Part shown: one piece after another, positions 8,895 to 16,459 of the stretch
Layout: each line of letters opens with the position of its first letter
Position numbering within the stretch: position 1 is the first letter of the stretch
Notes under the pieces: model-generated
The model's input: the letters and a program-made list of their open reading frames with translations, nothing else
The model's database searches: none
Told to the model about the DNA's origin: nothing
Position numbers and translations under genes: made by a program
Source of the DNA: Aurantibacter sp034110465
GTDB taxonomy: Bacteria > Bacteroidota > Bacteroidia > Flavobacteriales > Flavobacteriaceae
Assembly (NCBI GenBank): GCA_034110465.1
Contig: JAWUZD010000017.1
Span: forward strand, 1-40,122
Direction: 5' to 3'
DNA length: 40,122 nucleotides

Positions 8895-8933
8895 AATAAG
8901 CCATCTCTCAAATGAGATGGCTTATTTTTTTTT
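8895..8933 (+). terminator. Rho-independent terminator of the SusCD operon
   Basis: A perfect 13-bp stem (8895-8907 with 8914-8926, core AAGCCATCTC/GAGATGGCTT) with a 6-nt loop is followed by an uninterrupted T run to 8933. It lies 24 nt after the last operon stop codon. Confidence 0.92.
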
Positions 8934-8940
8934 ATATTTG
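8933..8940 (+). promoter_or_regulatory. -7 box TATATTTG, 5 nt before the start codon
   Basis: An exact TAnnTTTG match begins at the last T of the preceding terminator's T run and ends 5 nt before the ATG at 8946. Transcription from it would start at or within a few nt of the start codon, giving a leaderless or nearly leaderless mRNA. No TTG with proper spacing is visible, since the position is occupied by the terminator stem. Confidence 0.55.
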
Positions 8941-8945
8941 CAATT

Positions 8946-10577
8946 ATGAAAAAGAATAACAATATAATTACGTTAATTATTTTACTTATTTCTTGTCATC
9001 TTATTGGACAAAATACTGTAGGAATAATAAGTAATACAGATGAGGCATACCAAGGCTATACCATTTTTGCTCCCAACAATTCATTGCACACCTATCTAGT
9101 TAATAATTGTGGCGAATTAGTTAATAAATGGACATCTACAAGTACACCTGCTGCTTCAGTTTATCTATTGGAAAATGGCAATCTACTAAGGACTGGAAAA
9201 GTAGCTAATACAGAAATCAGTTTTGGTGGTGTTGGAGGAAAAATAGAACTTTTTGATTGGGATAACAATCTATTATGGACTTATAACTATTCCTCAAATT
9301 TAATAAGTCAACATCATGATATTTATCCACTTCCAAATGGAAACATATTAATGTTAGCGGTTACAACTATGAGCTCTGCTGAAGCTATTACAGAAGGAAG
9401 GGACCCAACACTGCTAACAGAATCTAAACTATTTAATGAACAAATATTAGAATTAGAACCAGTTGGAAGCAATGGAGCTAATATAGTCTGGGAATGGAAC
9501 GTAAAAGATCATCTAATCCAGGATATTGATGTTACAAAGAATAATTTTGGGGTTATCGGTGATCATCCAGAATTATTAAATGTTAACTTCTTAAATGGAG
9601 ATTCACCTGTCGCAAATTGGTTACACATAAACTCTATTCAGTATAATAGTAATTTAGACCAAATAATACTTAGTTCAAGAAAAATGAGTGAGATTTATAT
9701 AATCGATCATTCTACAACAACAGCTGAATCTGAAAGTCACTCGGGAGGTACTTATGGAAAAGGTGGTGATTTTCTTTTTAGATGGGGTAATCCAATTGCT
9801 TATAACAAAGGAACTTTTACTAGTCAAAAGTTATTTGGCCAACATTTTCCGCATTGGATAGATGATAGTTTTATAGATGGTGGTAAAATAATCGTATTTA
9901 ATAATGGATTAGCTAGACCGTACTCATCAGTAGATATAATAGCTCCAAATCAAATAACACCAGGAGTCTATGAATATGATACAAATACAGGGTTTCTTCC
10001 ATTGTCAAATTCTTGGGAATATACAGCTAGTCCTGATCAAACGACTTTTCAATCTTCAATTATCTCTGGAGCACAAAGGTTACCAAATGGAAACACTTTA
10101 ATATGTGAAGGCACTAAAGGGAAGTTTTTTGAAATAAATCAATCAAAAGAGACAGTCTGGGAATATATAAATCCAGACACGTCTACTGGTATACTAACAC
10201 AAGGAGATACGCCATCTGCTAATTTTGTATTTCGAGCTAAAAAAATAGCACTAGATGACCCTGCTTTAATGGGTAGAGATTTAACACCTTCTGGAACTAT
10301 AGAAACTAATATTACAGCTCCAACTTGTACCCTACTTAGTGTTGATAAATTTGACTTAGCAGATTTAAAAATTTATCCTAACCCAACAAAAGGATTAGTA
10401 ACCATAGAAAGTAATTCTAAAATCGATAAAATAGAATTTTTTAATATATATGGGAAATTAGTAAAGAAGAGTAATATAATATCAAACGTTAATATATCGG
10501 AATTAAGAACTGGGATGTATCTTATTAAGATATACAGTGAAAATAAAGTAAGTACTAAAAAAATAGTTAAACAATAA
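8946..10577 (+). CDS. Arylsulfotransferase-like (ASST family) protein with T9SS sorting domain
   Basis: A 543-residue secreted protein. After a signal peptide (residues 1-21, ending LIGQ) come repeated beta-propeller blades such as LPNGNILMLAV and LPNGNTLICEG. The family-typical block NWLHINSIQYNSNLDQIILS follows (about residues 221-240), with SSRKMSEIYIIDH after it and GQHFPHWID further on. This resembles the arylsulfate sulfotransferase families, which move sulfate between phenolic compounds via a catalytic histidine; several conserved His residues are present but were not mapped onto the enzyme. The last ~75 residues (LADLKIYPNPTKGLVTIES ... LIKIYSENKVSTKKIVKQ) are a type A T9SS sorting domain, so the protein is exported by type IX secretion to the surface or medium. 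It is monocistronic, between two terminators. Many such flavobacterial homologues lack a tested substrate. Confidence 0.78.
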   Translation: MKKNNNIITLIILLISCHLIGQNTVGIISNTDEAYQGYTIFAPNNSLHTYLVNNCGELVNKWTSTSTPAASVYLLENGNLLRTGKVANTEISFGGVGGKIELFDWDNNLLWTYNYSSNLISQHHDIYPLPNGNILMLAVTTMSSAEAITEGRDPTLLTESKLFNEQILELEPVGSNGANIVWEWNVKDHLIQDIDVTKNNFGVIGDHPELLNVNFLNGDSPVANWLHINSIQYNSNLDQIILSSRKMSEIYIIDHSTTTAESESHSGGTYGKGGDFLFRWGNPIAYNKGTFTSQKLFGQHFPHWIDDSFIDGGKIIVFNNGLARPYSSVDIIAPNQITPGVYEYDTNTGFLPLSNSWEYTASPDQTTFQSSIISGAQRLPNGNTLICEGTKGKFFEINQSKETVWEYINPDTSTGILTQGDTPSANFVFRAKKIALDDPALMGRDLTPSGTIETNITAPTCTLLSVDKFDLADLKIYPNPTKGLVTIESNSKIDKIEFFNIYGKLVKKSNIISNVNISELRTGMYLIKIYSENKVSTKKIVKQ

Positions 10578-10594
10578 AATTAATTATTACTCTA

Positions 10595-10625
10595 AACAGC
10601 CTAACTTTTGTTAGGCTGTTTTTTT
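10595..10625 (+). terminator. Rho-independent terminator after the arylsulfotransferase-like gene
   Basis: A perfect 11-bp stem (10595-10605 with 10610-10620, AACAGCCTAAC/GTTAGGCTGTT) with loop TTTT is followed by a run of T to 10625. It lies 17 nt after the stop codon and immediately precedes the next promoter box. Confidence 0.92.
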
Positions 10626-10634
10626 ATACCTTTG
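10608..10634 (+). promoter_or_regulatory. rlmB promoter embedded in a terminator
   Basis: TACCTTTG (10627-10634) matches TAnnTTTG exactly and ends 4 nt before the rlmB ATG. A TTG at 10608-10610, in the loop and stem of the upstream terminator, lies 16 nt before it and could serve as -33 element, although slightly closer than usual. The arrangement predicts a leaderless rlmB mRNA. Confidence 0.5.
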
Positions 10635-10638
10635 TCTT

Positions 10639-11373
10639 ATGGAAAAAAGTACACAAATTTTTGGTATTAGAGCAATTATTGAAGCAATTAATTCAAATGA
10701 AGCAATTGATAAGTTATTTCTTCAAAAAGGACTTCAAGGCGATTTATTTAAAGAATTGGAACAATTAATAAAAACAAAAAGATTAAACGCATCTTATGTT
10801 CCAGTAGAAAAATTAGATAAATTAACCAAAAATAACCATCAAGGTGCGGTAGCACAAATTGCACCAATTACATTTCACGATTTAGAAACACTTTACGAAA
10901 GCGTTATTGCAAAAAAAGATAAACCTATCTTTTTAATATTAGATCAGTTAAGCGATGTTAGAAATTTTGGTGCCATAATCCGTACAGCAGAATGTACAGG
11001 TGTAGATGGTATTATTATTCAGAAAAAAGGTGGTGCTCCGGTAAATGGAGATACTATTAAAACAAGTGCTGGTGCGGTTTTTAAAATGCCTATATGTAAA
11101 GTAGATCACGTTAAAGATGCTTTATTTTTCTTTCAAGCTAATGAGGTCAAAGTTATTGCTGCTACAGAAAAAACAGACCAAACAATTTACGATATTTCGT
11201 TTAACGAGCCTTGTGCTATTATAATGGGTTCTGAAGGAAAAGGAATTAACCCTTCTGTTTTGAAATTAGCAAATGAAAAAGCTAAACTTCCTTTATTAGG
11301 GGAAATAGAATCTTTAAATGTTTCTGTTGCTTGTGGTGCTTTTCTTTATGAAGCTCTAAGACAACGCCTATAA
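10639..11373 (+). CDS. rlmB: 23S rRNA (guanosine-2'-O-)-methyltransferase RlmB
   Basis: This SPOUT-class enzyme 2'-O-methylates a guanosine in the 23S rRNA peptidyl-transferase region (G2251 in E. coli) using SAM. The 244-residue protein is the normal length. An N-terminal substrate-binding domain begins STQIFGIRAIIEAI and contains NHQGAVAQIAP (about residues 66-76). The catalytic domain has the three SPOUT motifs: VRNFGAIIRTAEC, IIMGSEGKGI and LPLLGEIESLNVSVACGAFLYE (near the C-terminus), which form the knotted SAM site. The gene is monocistronic, with its start set by a promoter box 4 nt upstream. It converges on the rhomboid gene, with only 4 nt between the two stop codons, so 3' ends probably overlap. 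Confidence 0.93.
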   Translation: MEKSTQIFGIRAIIEAINSNEAIDKLFLQKGLQGDLFKELEQLIKTKRLNASYVPVEKLDKLTKNNHQGAVAQIAPITFHDLETLYESVIAKKDKPIFLILDQLSDVRNFGAIIRTAECTGVDGIIIQKKGGAPVNGDTIKTSAGAVFKMPICKVDHVKDALFFFQANEVKVIAATEKTDQTIYDISFNEPCAIIMGSEGKGINPSVLKLANEKAKLPLLGEIESLNVSVACGAFLYEALRQRL

Positions 11374-11377
11374 TGCA

Positions 11378-12160
11378 CTATTTTTCTTTAGGTGTATTAG
11401 ATTTGAATTGATATACAAAAGTTTTATAATTAGGTAATGTAGAAGACGTTTCGTTTAAAACTGGCTCTTCTTCTACTTCATCTAAAACTAATTCATCGGG
11501 CTTCAATTCGAAAAAATAACCATTCTCATCAAACTGCCTTAAAAAAGGATCTTCTTGTTCGTTAAAATAAGGTTGTTCCCATTCGTAAAGTTTCGGTTTT
11601 TCTATTTTTCGATTAAAAATTAAAGCAAAAAATAGTCCTACAACAAATCCACTTAAATGTCCTTCCCAAGAAACACCTTCTTTTATAGGAATGGTATACC
11701 AAATCATACTTCCATATAAAAAAACGACCACTAAACTTAAAGCTATAAGTCTATAATCTTTAGTTAATATACCTTTAAAAAATATAAAACTAAATAAGAC
11801 ATATATTAAACCACTTGCACCAATATGAAAAGATGGTCTACCTATACTCCAAGTTAAAAATCCTGCTAAAATTATACCCATAACCATTACTTTAGTTGCA
11901 ATTTTTGGATAAAAGAAATACAAACTAGAGCCTAAAACCAATAGTGGAATAGTATTGCTATATAAATGGGAAATATTAGAATGAATAAAAGGAGAGCAAA
12001 TAACACCAATTAAACCTTTAAATTCTCTAGGGTAAATTCCAAAGCTATTAAAGTTAAGATTGTATCTTATTTCAATTGAAAAAATAAGCCACAACAACAC
12101 AACACCAATAATTGGAATAGCTAAAGCTTTTATTAATAAATCAGAAAATTCATCTTTCAT
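11378..12160 (-). CDS. Rhomboid-family intramembrane serine protease
   Basis: Rhomboids cleave transmembrane helices inside the lipid bilayer. This 260-residue protein has about six hydrophobic segments. The catalytic serine lies in G114-A115-S116-G117 and the catalytic histidine in EGHLSG (H168). The oxyanion-side motif HSNISHLYSNT (H60, H65, N69) is also present, so the active site looks complete. A cytoplasmic tail of about 75 residues, rich in acidic residues, follows the last helix (about residues 185-260). It is encoded convergently with rlmB (4 nt apart) and divergently from rarA. Its substrates are unknown. Confidence 0.9.
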   Translation of the reverse strand: MKDEFSDLLIKALAIPIIGVVLLWLIFSIEIRYNLNFNSFGIYPREFKGLIGVICSPFIHSNISHLYSNTIPLLVLGSSLYFFYPKIATKVMVMGIILAGFLTWSIGRPSFHIGASGLIYVLFSFIFFKGILTKDYRLIALSLVVVFLYGSMIWYTIPIKEGVSWEGHLSGFVVGLFFALIFNRKIEKPKLYEWEQPYFNEQEDPFLRQFDENGYFFELKPDELVLDEVEEEPVLNETSSTLPNYKTFVYQFKSNTPKEK

Positions 12161-12238
12161 AGAATCTATTAGTCAAATAATAGTCCATTAAATTACAAAA
12201 TGAAATATTGTCAGATAGAAATACTACAATAAATTTCT

Positions 12239-12246
12239 TAATTTTG
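12239..12246 (+). promoter_or_regulatory. -7 box TAATTTTG, 3 nt before the rarA start
   Basis: An exact TAnnTTTG match ends 3 nt before the ATG at 12250, which again predicts a leaderless mRNA. It supports the ATG at 12250 over the upstream TTG at 12208, which would lie before the promoter box. No convincing -33 TTG is at the expected spacing. Confidence 0.5.
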
Positions 12247-12249
12247 AAT

Positions 12250-13527
12250 ATGAATACACCATTAGCAGAACGTTTACGTCCAAAAACACTTGAAGACTAC
12301 ATTAGCCAAAACCATTTGGTTGGTAAAAACGGTACACTTTCGCAGATAATTTCTCAAGGAATTATTCCTTCTATGATACTTTGGGGTCCACCAGGAACAG
12401 GAAAAACAACCTTGGCTAATATAATAGCACAAACTTCTAAACGTCCATTTTATCAATTAAGTGCCATAAACTCTGGCGTTAAAGATATTAGGGAAGTTAT
12501 TGATAAAGCAAAACAAAGTGGCGGATTATTTACAACAAAAAATCCAATTCTATTTATAGATGAAATTCATCGATTTAGTAAATCGCAACAAGATTCTTTA
12601 TTACAAGCGGTAGAAAAAGGTTGGATTACTTTAATTGGTGCAACTACAGAAAATCCGAGTTTTGAAGTTATTTCGGCATTATTATCACGTTGTCAAGTTT
12701 ATATTTTAGAAGCTTTTAATAAAAATGATTTAGAAGCTATTTTAAAGCGTGCAATTAAAGAAGATGAGTATTTATCTAAAAAAAACATTAAATTAAAGGA
12801 AACAAAAGCTCTATTGCGTTTATCTGGTGGCGATGGACGAAAACTTTTAAATAATTTTGAATTAGTCATAAATGCAATAAATTCTGATGTTATCGAAATT
12901 ACTGATGATTTAGTTTTTGAACACATTAAAAATAGTACAGCTACTTACGACAAAACAGGCGAACAACATTACGATATTATTTCTGCTTTTATAAAATCTA
13001 TTCGTGGAAGCGATCCTAATGCGGCGCTGTATTATTTGGCACGAATGATTGAAGGCGGAGAAGATGTGAAATTTATTGCAAGACGTTTAATTATTTTAGC
13101 TAGTGAAGATATTGGAAATGCAAATCCTACGGCTTTAGTTATGGCCAACACAACGTTTCAATCTATATCTGTAATTGGTTTTCCTGAATCTAGAATTATA
13201 TTAAGTCAATGTGTGACTTATATGGCGTGTTCTGCAAAAAGTAATGCCGCTTATATGGCTATTGCAGAAGCGCAAAAAGCAGTAAAAGAAACCGGAGATT
13301 TACCGGTGCCTTTAAGTTTACGAAATGCACCAACAAAACTTATGAAAGAGATTGGTTATGGTGATAATTACGGTTACTCACACAATGCAACAAATAACTT
13401 TATTCATCAAGAATTTATGCCAGAAGCTATTGCTAATACCACATTTTATAAGCCTGGAGAAAACGCAAGAGAGCAAGCACAAAGAGATTTTTTAAAAACT
13501 CGCTGGAAAGAAAAATACGGTTACTAA
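12250..13527 (+). CDS. rarA: Replication-associated recombination protein A (AAA+ ATPase)
   Basis: RarA (MgsA) is a clamp-loader-like AAA+ ATPase that acts at stalled replication forks. The protein of 425 residues begins MNTPLAERLRPKTLEDY, typical for the family, followed by Walker A WGPPGTGKTT and Walker B LFIDEIHRFSKSQQD. Next come sensor 1 (GATTENPS) and sensor 2 regions, and the C-terminal tetramerisation part with IRGSDPNAALYYLARMIEGGED and RRLIILASEDIGNA. The annotated start is the ATG at 12250; an in-frame TTG 42 nt upstream adds only non-conserved residues. The gene is monocistronic and ends in a large hairpin that overlaps its stop codon. Confidence 0.95.
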   Translation: MNTPLAERLRPKTLEDYISQNHLVGKNGTLSQIISQGIIPSMILWGPPGTGKTTLANIIAQTSKRPFYQLSAINSGVKDIREVIDKAKQSGGLFTTKNPILFIDEIHRFSKSQQDSLLQAVEKGWITLIGATTENPSFEVISALLSRCQVYILEAFNKNDLEAILKRAIKEDEYLSKKNIKLKETKALLRLSGGDGRKLLNNFELVINAINSDVIEITDDLVFEHIKNSTATYDKTGEQHYDIISAFIKSIRGSDPNAALYYLARMIEGGEDVKFIARRLIILASEDIGNANPTALVMANTTFQSISVIGFPESRIILSQCVTYMACSAKSNAAYMAIAEAQKAVKETGDLPVPLSLRNAPTKLMKEIGYGDNYGYSHNATNNFIHQEFMPEAIANTTFYKPGENAREQAQRDFLKTRWKEKYGY

Positions 13528-13549
13528 ACTATATTTAGAAACCGTATTT
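13513..13549 (+). terminator. Hairpin overlapping the rarA stop codon
   Basis: A 10-bp stem (13513-13522 with 13540-13549), one A-A mismatch, and a further 5-bp stem (13524-13528 with 13534-13538) enclose a 5-nt loop. The rarA stop codon (13525-13527) lies in the inner stem. Only a weak T-rich stretch follows, so this may be a terminator or an mRNA 3'-end stabiliser; being symmetric it could also serve the convergent gene. Confidence 0.5.
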
Positions 13550-13577
13550 AATCCTTAACTTATAAATTCAATTACTA

Positions 13578-14447
13578 CTAAAATTCTATTTGCAATGATT
13601 TGATTTCCATTTTAGTTTCGTCTCTAGAAACTAAATGCCATAAATCACCTTCTTTAAAACACATCGTTTTATCTTGACTTTTTACTTGATCAACTAAATA
13701 AGTGTCTTTTTTTCCTGTACTATAAAAAATAAAATACAGCACACCATTTTTATCAACAATATTATAATCTTCCCAACCTATTTTTTGTATTTTCTTGGCA
13801 TAATATTTAGTTGGTAATTTCCCTTCTTCCTCTTTCTTTTTTATGTCTTTTTCTTCAACAACTTTATTTAATAGTTCTTTTTTCTCACTTTTAGGAACAG
13901 AAACTTCTTTAATTATTTTGGTAATTGTAGTAGTTATTATAGTTGAGTCGTTCATAATAGTTTTTGTGGTTTCTTCAATACTATTTTGTTCTTTATCTGC
14001 TATACTTTCAGATTTATTAGAATCATCATACTTATAGTCTAAACTAGATAAGTGTTTTCCAGCTTCTCTTAAAGCTTCGTTATAAGCAACTTTATAACTT
14101 TTAGATCTAGATGTTCCAAATGGTGACATATAAACCACTTCGCCTCTACAATCTTTTAACTCAATTGCTACTTTTGTTTTAAACATACCAGATTCATTGA
14201 TAACTTCTGCAAAAAGATTTATACAATTATTATTTAATGCTTCTTGTGGCGCGTCCTTTTTTCCAAGAAATGCATTAAATCCATTTTTATTTAATAGAAA
14301 ATGAGTTAATCCGTTTAGCCTATATTCATCTGCTTCTTTTAAAAATTCAAACTTTTCTGGAACTAAAACATATTTATATTTATTAATGTTTTGTGCATAA
14401 ATACTTGTTGTTAAAAAAAAACTAATCAGTAGTAAAATATTCTTCAT
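13578..14447 (-). CDS. Secreted protein of unknown function
   Basis: A 289-residue protein I cannot assign to a characterised family. It has a clear signal peptide (MKNILLLISFFLTTSIYAQ) and so is periplasmic or outer-membrane associated. The N-terminal half (NKYKYVLVPEKFEFLKEADEY..., to about residue 135) has the look of a conserved flavobacterial domain ending in SKSYKVAYNEALREAGKHL. A low-complexity, charged linker follows (about 140-215, rich in K, E, S, T). The C-terminal part (YYAKKIQKIGWEDYNIVDKNGVLYFIFYSTGKKDTYLVDQ) resembles a small beta domain. Its ATG overlaps the stop of the upstream YjjG-like gene (TAATG), so it is translationally coupled as the last gene of the radC operon. Confidence 0.6.
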   Translation of the reverse strand: MKNILLLISFFLTTSIYAQNINKYKYVLVPEKFEFLKEADEYRLNGLTHFLLNKNGFNAFLGKKDAPQEALNNNCINLFAEVINESGMFKTKVAIELKDCRGEVVYMSPFGTSRSKSYKVAYNEALREAGKHLSSLDYKYDDSNKSESIADKEQNSIEETTKTIMNDSTIITTTITKIIKEVSVPKSEKKELLNKVVEEKDIKKKEEEGKLPTKYYAKKIQKIGWEDYNIVDKNGVLYFIFYSTGKKDTYLVDQVKSQDKTMCFKEGDLWHLVSRDETKMEIKSLQIEF

Positions 14448-15139
14448 TATAAATGTTTTTTAAGTTGTAATAATTGATTTATTGCTATTATATTAGGTGA
14501 GGTAATTACTTTTTTGGGATTAAAATATATGGCTGCTAATCCTATATTTAAAGCGCCTTCTATATCTGCTTCTAAACTATCTCCAATCATAATACTATTT
14601 TCAATTTTAGTATTAGCTTTATTAATAGCAAAATTAAAAATGTCTGGATTAGGCTTTTTAACACCAACAGTTTCTGCATCTGTTAAAGTTTTAAAATATG
14701 GTGCTAATCCAGATTTATTCATTTTATGACCTTGTACATTACTAAATCCGTTTGTAATAATGTGCAACTTGTAATTAGGTTTTAAATACTCTAAAACTTC
14801 AAATGTACCATCAAACAAATGGTTGTTATCTGTTAAATAGGTGATATAATCTTCGGATAAACGATTAATTAAATCATCTGAAGCAAAATAATTTATACCT
14901 TCTAAAACTTCTTTTAATCTGCGGTAACGCAATTCTTCTTTAGAAATTTTTTCATCTCTAAAAAGTTTCCAAAATTTAAAATTCACGGGTTCGTAAACTT
15001 TTATAAAATCTTCTAAATCTAATTTAACATTATGTTTCTCAAAAATGTATTTGAAAGTTAGTTTAGAGTTTTTATCAAAATCCCAAAGTGTATGATCTAA
15101 ATCAAAAAACACATCGGTTATATTAGTGTTTTTAGTCAT
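14447..15139 (-). CDS. YjjG-family HAD noncanonical-pyrimidine nucleotidase
   Basis: A 230-residue HAD phosphatase. YjjG-type enzymes dephosphorylate (deoxy)nucleoside monophosphates, including damaged or noncanonical pyrimidines, as house-cleaning. All four HAD motifs are visible: motif I FFDLDHTLWDFDKNS (nucleophile D13, D15), motif II HIITNGFSNVQGHK, motif III with lysine KKPNPDIF, and motif IV MIGDSLEADIEGA. The cap is the helical C1 type. 'DHTLWDF' is typical of the YjjG subfamily. The start overlaps the upstream deacetylase-like gene by 8 nt and its stop overlaps the next ATG, so the operon is tightly coupled. The exact substrate is inferred from family. Confidence 0.85.
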   Translation of the reverse strand: MTKNTNITDVFFDLDHTLWDFDKNSKLTFKYIFEKHNVKLDLEDFIKVYEPVNFKFWKLFRDEKISKEELRYRRLKEVLEGINYFASDDLINRLSEDYITYLTDNNHLFDGTFEVLEYLKPNYKLHIITNGFSNVQGHKMNKSGLAPYFKTLTDAETVGVKKPNPDIFNFAINKANTKIENSIMIGDSLEADIEGALNIGLAAIYFNPKKVITSPNIIAINQLLQLKKHL

Positions 15140-16421
15140 TTAATATTTGTTTAAAAATGGTTTTAAAATGAGTCCATTGTAACTCGTCTGAAAACGTGTA
15201 ATTATGAAATACTGGAATAAAAGTTCCATTTACCTTTTTGATTTCATTCACTAATTGTGCCACTTTTTGTTGTTTATCTAGTAAAGAATTGGTTTTTAAC
15301 AATGTATAATCTAGCATTTGATAGCTGTTAATTTTTAATGGCGTTTGTATTTCGTAATCCAAATCGTAGAAAAGAAAAGGAGAACATGTTCCTGCTCTAA
15401 AACCTAAATAATCTATATATCCCATAGTGTAATCTTCCGGAATTTCTAATTCTACTAGATTCCTATAAGCCTCTGGTAAATTTACTTTAGAGAAAGATTG
15501 CCTAGATCCAATAATATTTTTATTTGTAATTAACTCTAAGCGTTTTTTCTCTTTCTTTAATTCTGAAATTGAGCTTAAAGCTTCATAAGACGTTTTTAAT
15601 CCAATAGAACAATAATCGCTTATATGTTTTATTAACGAGACATAATTTTGATTTTGAACACTTATGGTTTTATCATGCGAAGAATAATCGCCTACTAGAA
15701 AGAAAAACAAAAATTTTGATTTCGATTTTTTCTGACGATTAATAATATATTTATAAGTATCGTAACTATCTCTTTTAAAACCTAAAAGCACAGAAACTCT
15801 AAGATAAATGTCTTTAATTTTAAAATTAAGAAAATCTTTTGTAAATCCTGTTAAGGAGTTAAAAAAGCCAATATGCTTGTGTTTATAAGCTAATGGAACA
15901 TCTATTACAGGTTTTACAGTAAATGGTTTGTTTTGAAACTCAAAATCTGGAAATTTTTCTTGTAAAGCCTTTTTAAATTTATTTGCCCAAATATCTACTA
16001 CTGGCTGATGCAAAAAATTATTTTGAAAAGCTAGACTTTCTGTTGCCATAAAACGACCATATTCATCTTTTACGTGTGGTAAATATTCTTCATATCTAGA
16101 CAATAAATAAAACGTTGCCGAAAATATATCGAATGGCAAATGGCTGATTTCACCATTTATAAAAAAGCATTTGGTTTCTTCCCACTTATAAACTTTAAAC
16201 TCTAAATCGTTAAGTCCATTTTCAAATAACAAATCGTGAGAACGCACAAAAAACTCATTACCTAAAGGTTGCTTTGCGTAAGACATTTTTAAACTATCAT
16301 GCGCAATAAAGTCTTCTACTGTAGATGTAAAACTAACAGGAATACCAAGAATACGTATACAAACTTGCTTAAAAGTATATTTTACTCTTGGCGTAATTTG
16401 AGGTGTATAAACTAATAGCAT
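15132..16421 (-). CDS. Polysaccharide-deacetylase-family homologue, probably catalytically inactive
   Basis: The 429-residue protein matches a Bacteroidota family that joins an N-terminal domain (about 1-160) to an NodB-like deacetylase domain (about 165-429). Supporting blocks are YDTYKYIINRQKKSKSKFLF, FFFLVGDYSSHDK, PEDYTMGYIDYLGFRAGTCSPF and VNGTFIPVFHN. However, as I recall the family, its metal and catalytic positions read D-x-D, G-(L/I)-H-P-S and R-Q-H-F. Here they are V172-I-D174, GLKTS (K276 for His) and RQSF (S309 for His). Two of the expected histidines and one aspartate are therefore missing, so deacetylation is unlikely. There is no signal peptide. It lies 38 nt after radC and overlaps the YjjG-like gene by 8 nt. 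Confidence 0.75.
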   Translation of the reverse strand: MLLVYTPQITPRVKYTFKQVCIRILGIPVSFTSTVEDFIAHDSLKMSYAKQPLGNEFFVRSHDLLFENGLNDLEFKVYKWEETKCFFINGEISHLPFDIFSATFYLLSRYEEYLPHVKDEYGRFMATESLAFQNNFLHQPVVDIWANKFKKALQEKFPDFEFQNKPFTVKPVIDVPLAYKHKHIGFFNSLTGFTKDFLNFKIKDIYLRVSVLLGFKRDSYDTYKYIINRQKKSKSKFLFFFLVGDYSSHDKTISVQNQNYVSLIKHISDYCSIGLKTSYEALSSISELKKEKKRLELITNKNIIGSRQSFSKVNLPEAYRNLVELEIPEDYTMGYIDYLGFRAGTCSPFLFYDLDYEIQTPLKINSYQMLDYTLLKTNSLLDKQQKVAQLVNEIKKVNGTFIPVFHNYTFSDELQWTHFKTIFKQILND

Positions 16422-16459
16422 GCTGTTTTTTATTCTGGAAGTAAAAGTAATTATTTAAA

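Noticed and set aside
12208..12249. Upstream TTG start for rarA adding 14 residues
   Set aside because: The residues are not conserved and a promoter box lies between this TTG and the ATG at 12250.
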